A DNA stretch of 5,244 bases from Phycisphaerales bacterium (lineage in GTDB: Bacteria > Planctomycetota > Phycisphaerae > Phycisphaerales > UBA1924). This document shows, piece by piece, positions 1 through 4,640 of this stretch. The notes beneath the pieces were generated by a model. It was not told the origin of the DNA and did no database searches. It saw only the letters and a program-made list of their open reading frames with translations. Position 1 is the first letter of the stretch, and each line of letters opens with the position of its first letter. The stretch is taken from the NCBI GenBank assembly GCA_026982035.1, contig JALSHW010000049.1, positions 1 to 5,244 on the forward strand, read 5' to 3'. Made by a program: the position numbers and the translations under genes.

Positions 1-1528
1 CTCTTTTGGCGATTTCGTGTGCTGCGAGGTAGGCCTCGTCGTCGGAGACTCGGTTGGCGTCGATCATGACGCGGATTTCTCTGCCTGCTTGGACGGCGAA
101 GGCCTCGATGACGCCTGGTTGTGACTTGGCGATGTCTTCGAGGTCGTGGAGGCGTTGGATGTAGCGTTCCATTGATTCGCGGCGTGCGCCTGGGCGTGCT
201 GCGGAGACGGCGTCGGCGGCCATGATGATGGGGGTGTAGAGGGTTGTGGCGGGGATGTCGGCGTGGTGGCCACCGATGGCGTTGAGGACTGCTTCGTTTT
301 TTTCGCCGTATTGTGAGGCAAAGTCCATGCCGATCTTTGGGTGTCCGCCTTCCATTTCGTGGTCCATGGCTTTGCCGATGTCGTGGAGGAAGCCGGCTCT
401 GCGTGCAAGGCGGCCATCGAGTCCGAGTTGATCGGCGATGATTTGTGAGAGGTAGGCGACTTCGATGGAGTGTTTGAGTACATTTTGGCCGTAGGAGGTT
501 CGGTAGGTGAGTTTGCCCATTGCTTCGATGACTTTTGGGTGGAGGCCTTTGAGTTTGAGTTCTTGTGCGGCGTCTTTGCCGGCTTTGATGACTTTTTCGT
601 TGATTTCTGAGCGTACTTTTTCGGTGAGTTCTTCGATGCGTCCTGGGTGCATTCGGCCATCGGCGATGAGGCGTTCGAGGGCTTCTACTGCGACGGCTTG
701 GCGTACTTTGTCGAAGCAGGAGACGACGATAACTCCGGGGGTGTCGTCGACGATGATGTCGGCACCGGTGGCTTTTTCGAAGGCGCGGATGTTTCGTCCT
801 TCGCGGCCGATGATTCGGCCTTTCATGTCGTCGGAGGGGATGGCGACGGTGCGGACGGTGGCTTCTGAGGCGTGTTCGTTTGCGTAGCGTTGGATGGCGT
901 TGATGAGGATTTCACGGGCTTCGTCTTTGGCGTTGTCTTCGGCGTCTTCGACGATTTCGCGGGTGATTTTGCCCATTTCGCCTCGGGCTTTGTCGGCGAC
1001 GCGTTCGAGGAGGAGTTCTTTGGCTGCGGCGTGGTCGAGTTGGGCGACGCGTTGGAGTTCTTTTTGTTGTTTTTCGAGGAGTTCGTCGAGTTGTGCGTCA
1101 CGGGCTTGGAGTTGGGCTTTGCGTTTTTCGAGTTTTTCTGCTTTGGATTCGAGGGATTGTTCTTTGTTGGAGAGGGTGTCGTCACGGCGGTCGAGGGTGT
1201 CCTCTCGTTTTGCTAGGCGGCGTTCTGATTCTCGCTGGTCTGCTCGGGCGGCTTCGAGTTCTTTGTCGACTTGTTCTTTGCGGGTGAGGGCTTTTCGTTC
1301 GGCTTCTATGAGGATTTTTTCGGCGGCCGTGTTGGCGTCGTCTTGGGCTCTTTTGGAGAGGTGGGAGGATTCTGATTTGAGTGCTTGTAGTTTTTTGGAT
1401 GCGAGGAGGGGGGCGAGGAAGAAGCCGGCGGCGATGCCGATGATGATGGCAAGAATCGCGACGATGGCGAGAGTTGGGGCATTGGAGGATGTTTGGGCGA
1501 GGGTCTGGAGAGAGGTTGGATAATCCAC
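1..1528 (-). CDS. rny: Ribonuclease Y (RNase Y), C-terminus cut by window edge
   Basis: RNase Y is a membrane-anchored endoribonuclease that starts mRNA decay on the cytoplasmic face of the membrane. I translated this frame by hand: 509 codons are visible and open to the left edge. By comparison with the roughly 520-residue family, perhaps 25-30 C-terminal residues are missing. Order of parts: a short N-terminal tail (about 1-18); one hydrophobic segment (about 19-42, core LAIVAILAIIIGIAAGFFLA); a long charged E/K/R/Q-rich coiled coil (about 45-215); a KH domain with GRIIGREGRNIR at 237-248; and an HD domain with H353, the HD pair H382-D383, GGHHAD at 419-424 and D439. All metal-site residues I can check are present. 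No in-frame ATG precedes the membrane segment. The GTG at 1528 is chosen because GGAG lies 6 nt upstream and the frame is closed further up by a TGA. The gene is divergent from the lipoprotein gene. Its sense strand is C-rich at third positions, opposite to the plus-strand genes. Identity is nearly certain; the exact start is likely but not proven. Confidence 0.96.
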   Translation of the reverse strand, partial: MDYPTSLQTLAQTSSNAPTLAIVAILAIIIGIAAGFFLAPLLASKKLQALKSESSHLSKRAQDDANTAAEKILIEAERKALTRKEQVDKELEAARADQRESERRLAKREDTLDRRDDTLSNKEQSLESKAEKLEKRKAQLQARDAQLDELLEKQQKELQRVAQLDHAAAKELLLERVADKARGEMGKITREIVEDAEDNAKDEAREILINAIQRYANEHASEATVRTVAIPSDDMKGRIIGREGRNIRAFEKATGADIIVDDTPGVIVVSCFDKVRQAVAVEALERLIADGRMHPGRIEELTEKVRSEINEKVIKAGKDAAQELKLKGLHPKVIEAMGKLTYRTSYGQNVLKHSIEVAYLSQIIADQLGLDGRLARRAGFLHDIGKAMDHEMEGGHPKIGMDFASQYGEKNEAVLNAIGGHHADIPATTLYTPIIMAADAVSAARPGARRESMERYIQRLHDLEDIAKSQPGVIEAFAVQAGREIRVMIDANRVSDDEAYLAAHEIAKR

Positions 1529-1534
1529 GGGCGG

Positions 1535-1538
1535 CTCC
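1535..1538 (-). promoter_or_regulatory. Ribosome binding site deciding the GTG start of rny
   Basis: The minus strand reads GGAG here, followed by CCGCCC and then GTG at 1528-1526, a spacing of 6 nt. This is the only well-placed Shine-Dalgarno that I see in front of the membrane segment. It supports a non-ATG start. Confidence 0.65.
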
Positions 1539-1713
1539 GGGCCGAGGCAAGCTGCTTTTTTGGGGAGAGCGGCTTGGTTATCGGCGGTCGGGCGCGTTTG
1601 GGCTTTGGATGGTCGGCTTTGGGTTTCGATCGATTGGTCAGGTAGGAAGGTGCGGGGTCACTTGGGAGTTTTTGGATGAAATTGATGTGGTTGGTGACTG
1701 ATCTCTGGGGGAA

Positions 1714-1743
1714 ATTATGTGCCGGGCACGCAAGAGTTCGCAA
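1714..1743 (-). promoter_or_regulatory. Candidate promoter for rny
   Basis: On the minus strand, TTGCGA (1743-1738) is followed by an 18-nt spacer and CATAAT (1719-1714). These match the sigma70 consensus at 4 of 6 and 5 of 6 positions. Transcription would start near 1707 and give a leader of about 180 nt before the GTG. The call assumes a sigma70-like consensus in this organism and rests on sequence match alone. Confidence 0.35.
1719..1729. promoter_or_regulatory. Small dyad inside the rny promoter spacer
   Basis: GTGCC and GGCAC form a perfect 5-bp inverted repeat around a single central base. It sits between the candidate -35 and -10 boxes and touches the outer base of the -10. The position would suit a repressor or activator operator. 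An 11-bp dyad can also arise by chance in GC-rich DNA. Confidence 0.2.
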
Positions 1744-1843
1744 ACTGTACTGAACGGAACCGGTAAGGGTTGCCGATGATTTCGATGGATACCTGACTGG
1801 GCCGATTATTGGGGCTCAAACGGGCGGTTTTGGGTATGTTTGA

Positions 1844-1867
1844 GTCGAGTCGGGTGTCCGGCTCGAC
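1844..1867. other. Strong 10-bp hairpin in the divergent intergenic region
   Basis: GTCGAGTCGG (1844-1853) and CCGGCTCGAC (1858-1867) pair over 10 positions, with one G-T wobble and a 4-nt GTGT loop. No T-run follows on either strand, so it is not a standard intrinsic terminator. It lies about 100 nt ahead of the lipoprotein start. It would be in the leader only if that gene's transcript starts further upstream; otherwise it could be a protein-binding dyad. Confidence 0.5.
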
Positions 1868-1928
1868 GACTATGACTATCTTAGCAAGAAGTTTGGTACT
1901 CGTGGCGATCTTTGCGGGTTCAAAATCG

Positions 1929-1934
1929 TAGAAT
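1929..1934 (+). promoter_or_regulatory. Weak -10-like box before the lipoprotein gene
   Basis: TAGAAT matches the -10 consensus at 5 of 6 positions and ends 33 nt before the ATG at 1968. No acceptable -35 box is found 16-18 nt upstream. It may be incidental or may need an activator. Confidence 0.2.
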
Positions 1935-1954
1935 AGTGATTCACAGACTCCTTT

Positions 1955-1958
1955 GGAG
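1955..1958 (+). promoter_or_regulatory. Ribosome binding site deciding the ATG start at 1968
   Basis: GGAG lies 9 nt before the ATG at 1968. A longer reading from TTG at 1953 would put the start codon on top of this site, so the ATG is the better start. Confidence 0.6.
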
Positions 1959-1967
1959 AATCAAGAT

Positions 1968-2858
1968 ATGAACTTTGATCAACTGGTAGGGCGAATAACT
2001 GGGACTCGGACGATGGGCTTTGCCCTCGCAGCGGGGCTTTCATTGGTCTTGATCGGGGGGATTGGGGGAATTGGTGGATGTAAGGAGCGGAAGCGGATGG
2101 GGGGTATCCAGGCCCGGATTCAGGCGAAGAAGTTGGCCCATTCTGTGGAGATTCAGGGGATTCCGATGAGTGTTGGGCAGTTTGCTGCGGTGGATATTGA
2201 GAATCCGAGCGGGGATGTGGAGATTCGGGCGCATTCGAAGCATGAGAAGGCGTTTGTGGAGTTTCGAATTCGGAGGGAGCAATGGTTGCGGTTCCGGATG
2301 GCCAAGCAGGGGATAGATTTCAATCCGGTGGGGGATTATTTTACGGCGGAGTACATTGTGCCTGAGGGATCGATGAATCAGATGGGTACTTTGGTGATTC
2401 GTCCGACGGATTTGTCGATTGAGGGGTTTCGGCCACCGATTGATGTGTTGATTTCGATTCCTCGGTGTGATGGGGCGAAGGTTTCGACGAGCAATGGGCG
2501 GATCATGATTACTGGGGTGACGGGGACGATTGAGGTTCGGAATGGTGATGAGTTTACCAAGGGTGGGGATGTGATTATTCGTACTGGTGAGAAGCCGGTG
2601 GAGGAGATCATGGCGTATACGAGTAAGGGTGATGTGCATTTGATTGCGTCGCCACACAACACGGGGGTGTTTGAGATTACGGCACCTCGGGGGAGTGCTT
2701 CGTTTGTATCGCGGTTTGGTTGGGTGGACGATTCGATGCCTGCGAAGGGTCGATGGACTGGTATTTGGAATGATGGGACGAATTCGATTTCGTTGCATTC
2801 TGAGAATGGCGATGCGGGTGTGTATGTGACGGAGCAGCCACAATTCTACCGGCCATAA
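1968..2858 (+). CDS. Putative lipoprotein with DUF4097-like beta-repeat sequence
   Basis: A 296-residue protein of unknown function. The N-terminus has arginines at 9 and 14, a hydrophobic stretch (16-37) rich in Gly/Leu/Ile, and IGGC ending at Cys38, which fits a lipobox (Ile at -3, Gly at -1). Export and lipidation at Cys38 are therefore likely. The mature part shows spaced beta-strand turns of the S-x-N-G-x-I/V type: NPSGDVEIRA (79-88), STSNGRIMITGVTGTIEV (173-190), TSKGDVHLIAS (218-228) and SENGDAGVYV (278-287). This pattern resembles the DUF4097 or 'putative adhesin' family, where such turns repeat along a beta-solenoid-like fold. No catalytic motif is visible and there are no further cysteines. 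The start is set by GGAG 9 nt upstream. The gene stands alone: rny is divergent, and a terminator separates it from the next gene. The family match is by pattern and is moderate; a role in the envelope is inference. Confidence 0.85.
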   Translation: MNFDQLVGRITGTRTMGFALAAGLSLVLIGGIGGIGGCKERKRMGGIQARIQAKKLAHSVEIQGIPMSVGQFAAVDIENPSGDVEIRAHSKHEKAFVEFRIRREQWLRFRMAKQGIDFNPVGDYFTAEYIVPEGSMNQMGTLVIRPTDLSIEGFRPPIDVLISIPRCDGAKVSTSNGRIMITGVTGTIEVRNGDEFTKGGDVIIRTGEKPVEEIMAYTSKGDVHLIASPHNTGVFEITAPRGSASFVSRFGWVDDSMPAKGRWTGIWNDGTNSISLHSENGDAGVYVTEQPQFYRP

Positions 2859-2909
2859 TTTTTCGTTTGTTATACAGGAAGTCTTTGGAAATCTGAGGAT
2901 TCAAATAGA

Positions 2910-2939
2910 ACGCTTGTCTTTGGACAGGTGTTTTTATTT
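2910..2939 (+). terminator. Intrinsic terminator after the lipoprotein gene
   Basis: ACGCTTGTC (2910-2918) pairs with GACAGGTGT (2923-2931) over 9 bp, including two G-T pairs, around a TTTG loop. It is followed at once by TTTTATTT. It lies 52 nt past the TAA stop, the usual place, and isolates the lipoprotein gene from the propeller gene. Confidence 0.7.
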
Positions 2940-2969
2940 GCTATATCTATCAAATCATCGCAATAACTC

Positions 2970-2997
2970 TTGCGTTTTCATTCGTATTTACTAGATT
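2970..2997 (+). promoter_or_regulatory. Candidate promoter for the propeller-dockerin gene
   Basis: TTGCGT (2970-2975), a 16-nt spacer and TAGATT (2992-2997) each match the sigma70 boxes at 4 of 6 positions. They lie in a locally AT-rich stretch just past the terminator. The leader would be about 75 nt. AT-rich DNA yields such matches easily. Confidence 0.25.
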
Positions 2998-3066
2998 GTT
3001 TGGAAGCGATTCAGGTGTGTGTGATCGCGCTTCATGCTTTGAGCGAAATACCCAATACCTGTTTTT

Positions 3067-3071
3067 AGGAG
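3067..3071 (+). promoter_or_regulatory. Ribosome binding site of the propeller-dockerin gene
   Basis: AGGAG is placed 6 nt before the ATG at 3078. This favours that ATG over the in-frame ATG two codons later at 3084. Confidence 0.7.
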
Positions 3072-3077
3072 AACACC

Positions 3078-4553
3078 ATGACCATGAGTGCAAGAAGTAA
3101 GCGGATGATTTTCAAACATATGCGTGATTCTCTAAGCAAAGACAAATCACATATCGCGTTGATGTGCCTGATGAGCGGAGGTCTTGTGAGCCCTTTGCTT
3201 GGGCAAGAGTGTTCGCCTTTTGAGGAAGCGAAGCTTCTTGCGACCGATGGCAATATCCATACTGCCGACAATTTCGGGGCCTCCATTGCCGTTGGGCTTG
3301 AAACTGTTTTGGTTGGTGCTTGGGGGAGTCATGAAGCTGGGGGAGCGTATGTTTTTGCGTTGATTGACGGTGAGTGGATTGAACAAGCCGCGTTTATTCC
3401 TGAAGATGGTGACGGATTGGACTATTTTGGTTGGTCAGTATCGATCAGCAAGGATGGAGATACGGCGCTTATTGGGTCTATTTGGAATGATGAGATCGCT
3501 CAAGATGCTGGTTCAGCGTATGTTTTTGTTCGAGAAAATGATGTTTGGACATTTCAGACCAAATTTTTAGCGTCTGATGGTCAAGCGTTTGATGATTTTG
3601 GAATTTCTGTAGCCTTGAGTGATGATGGGAATACGGCATTTGTGGGAGCCCGGGAACATGATACAAGCGAGTTTGACGCTGGTGCGGTGTATGTTTTTGT
3701 ACGCGACGAAGTGGATGTGTGGAGTTTGCATAGCAAGTTGATTTCCTCTGATGCTGGGCGGGCGGATTGGTTTGGGACCTCGGTAGCGATTGATGGGACG
3801 ACTGCACTGATTGGTGCGTTTAAGAATGATGAGGTGGATCTCAATACTGGGGCCGCGTATATCTTTGAGTTGATTGATGATCAGTGGGTGGAGCAGCAGA
3901 AGTTGATAGACCCGGATGGGAATCGGTTTGACAATTTTGGTCATGCGGTGTCTTTGGATGGTGATGTTGCTTTGATCGGGGCGTATCGGAGCAATGCCGC
4001 TGGAACTAATTCTGGTGCTGCGTATATTTTTGAGCGTTCAGATGGTGTGTGGTCTGAGCAGGCCTTGCTTGTGGCGTCGGATGGGGCTGAGGAGGATTGG
4101 TTTGGATTTTCTGTGTCGGTGAGTGGTGGTACAGCGGTGGTTGGAGCGGTATCGGCTGATCCGCTTGGAACTGGATCCGGAGCGGCGTATGTCTTTACGC
4201 GTAGTGATGGGGCTTGGACTGAGCAGGAGAAGATTTTGGCTGGGGATGGATCATCGAGAGATCTTTTTGGGTATTCGGTTTCGGTGTATGAAGATACGGC
4301 GGGCTTTGGTGCTGATGGGGATGATGTGTTTGGTGATTTTACTGGATCGGCGTATATTTTTGATCTTGGTTGTGCTGGTTTGCCATGTTTGGCGGATTTG
4401 GATGGAAATGGTTTGCTCAACTTCTTGGATATTTCTGCATTTCTTGATGCTTTTGGGAATCAGGAACCAGCGGTTGATTTTGTTTCGGATGGGAGTTTTA
4501 ATTTTCTTGATGTGAGCGCATTTTTGTTGATATTTGGACAGGGATGTCCATGA
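3078..4553 (+). CDS. Secreted seven-repeat FG-GAP beta-propeller protein with C-terminal dockerin-like module
   Basis: A 491-residue exported protein. The N-terminus is basic and long (1-25), followed by a hydrophobic stretch (about 26-42) and a probable signal peptidase site after Gly42 (LLG before QEC). Residues 50 to about 430 hold seven repeats of about 55 residues, each with an [N/D]-x-FG or FG core at F66, F117, F174, F232, F287, F342 and F397. Most then show S/A-V..., an 'ALIGA'-like strand, 'GAAYVF' and an aromatic 'W.EQ' end. This is the FG-GAP_2-like pattern and suggests a seven-bladed propeller. Integrin-type DxDxDG calcium loops are absent from the blades. Residues 437-490 form a two-loop dockerin-like tail: loop 1 D440-D442-N444-N448-D451, loop 2 D467-D471-N475-D478, ending GCP. 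Such tails are common on secreted planctomycete (Phycisphaerales) proteins and are thought to serve in attachment or sorting. Cysteines 437 and 490 frame the module. The binding partner and substrate are unknown; no enzyme motif is visible. It appears to be a single-gene unit between two terminators. Confidence 0.93.
   Translation: MTMSARSKRMIFKHMRDSLSKDKSHIALMCLMSGGLVSPLLGQECSPFEEAKLLATDGNIHTADNFGASIAVGLETVLVGAWGSHEAGGAYVFALIDGEWIEQAAFIPEDGDGLDYFGWSVSISKDGDTALIGSIWNDEIAQDAGSAYVFVRENDVWTFQTKFLASDGQAFDDFGISVALSDDGNTAFVGAREHDTSEFDAGAVYVFVRDEVDVWSLHSKLISSDAGRADWFGTSVAIDGTTALIGAFKNDEVDLNTGAAYIFELIDDQWVEQQKLIDPDGNRFDNFGHAVSLDGDVALIGAYRSNAAGTNSGAAYIFERSDGVWSEQALLVASDGAEEDWFGFSVSVSGGTAVVGAVSADPLGTGSGAAYVFTRSDGAWTEQEKILAGDGSSRDLFGYSVSVYEDTAGFGADGDDVFGDFTGSAYIFDLGCAGLPCLADLDGNGLLNFLDISAFLDAFGNQEPAVDFVSDGSFNFLDVSAFLLIFGQGCP
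3225..4364 (+). repeat. Seven tandem FG-GAP-like repeats within the coding region
   Basis: Repeat boundaries by the conserved 'W.EQ' end: 3225-3386, 3387-3557, 3558-3731, 3732-3896, 3897-4061, 4062-4226 and 4227 to about 4364. FG-to-FG spacing is 51, 57, 58, 55, 55 and 55 residues. Repeats 4-6 are closest to each other and may be the most recent duplicates. Repeat 7 is the most worn: its 'ALIGA' strand reads AGFGA and it lacks the W.EQ end. The repeats are clear in protein and diverged in DNA. Confidence 0.85.
4386..4550 (+). other. Dockerin-like C-terminal module (two EF-hand-like loops)
   Basis: The region encodes residues 437-491. Loop 1 (4395-4430) has acidic or amide ligands at positions 1, 3, 5, 9 and 12. 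Loop 2 (4476-4511) keeps positions 1, 5, 9 and 12 but has Val469 at position 3, where Asn or Asp is usual. After each loop comes the ISAFL/VSAFL helix. It resembles what databases call a GC-type dockerin domain, a name I recall rather than have checked. Confidence 0.8.
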
Positions 4554-4604
4554 GTCGCTGATGAGTAGACATTGAAAGATGAGAGTCTTGTTTTGCAAGA
4601 TTTG

Positions 4605-4640
4605 AGCCGTCTGATGCTTTGTGTCAGGCGGCTTTGTTTT
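4605..4640 (+). terminator. Intrinsic terminator of the propeller gene, overlapping the end of the convergent gene
   Basis: AGCCGTCTGA (4605-4614) pairs with TCAGGCGGCT (4624-4633) over 10 positions with one wobble, around a 9-nt loop. TTGTTTT follows. The right arm contains the stop and last two Ala codons of the minus-strand PilZ gene. In the minus direction the hairpin is followed by CAAATCTTGC, a poor T-run, so it acts best on plus-strand transcripts. Confidence 0.7.

Larger units (their letters stand above)
1529..1967. other. Divergent intergenic region between rny and the lipoprotein gene
   Basis: About 440 bp without a convincing gene. Reading frames on either strand are short, have no ribosome binding site and give low-complexity or Pro/Ser/Arg-rich products, so I do not call any. 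The region must hold the control of both flanking genes. On the minus strand I see a sigma70-like promoter (1714-1743) for rny, which would leave a 5' leader of about 180 nt. A 10-bp hairpin lies at 1844-1867. On the plus strand there is a -10-like TAGAAT at 1929-1934, ahead of the lipoprotein gene. No tRNA-like or riboswitch-like fold was recognised by eye. Confidence 0.6.

Noticed and set aside
64..660. Open reading frame of 198 codons on the minus strand
   Set aside because: It overlaps rny out of frame, and its product is a low-complexity Ser/Pro/Thr/Lys text with no domain. The rny frame through the same bases has clear KH/HD homology.
507..1523. Long plus-strand open frames opposite rny
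   Set aside because: Their Ser/Arg/Phe/Gly-rich products are mirror images of the C-ending codons of rny. No ribosome binding site or recognisable motif is present.
1306..1743. Minus-strand 145-codon frame starting upstream of rny
   Set aside because: It is Pro/Ser/Lys-rich, lies in the wrong frame across the start of rny, and no domain is visible.
1869..1880. Short direct repeat ACTATG/ACTATC
   Set aside because: It is only two copies of a 5-base core and expected by chance.
1953..1967. TTG start for the lipoprotein at 1953
   Set aside because: It overlaps the GGAG that is well placed for the ATG at 1968, and it adds only five residues with no ribosome binding site of its own.
2040..2843. 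267-codon minus-strand frame opposite the lipoprotein gene
   Set aside because: Its Arg/His/Asn/Pro-rich product is typical of an antisense shadow. The plus strand has the signal peptide, lipobox and ribosome binding site.
3225..4364. Tandem repeats as a possible CRISPR array or DNA satellite
   Set aside because: The repeats are about 165 bp, in frame, diverged in DNA and conserved as protein, so they are propeller blades.
4586..4600. Small TCTTG/CAAGA hairpin after the propeller gene
   Set aside because: It has a 5-bp stem and only three T after it. The stronger hairpin at 4605-4633 is the better terminator.
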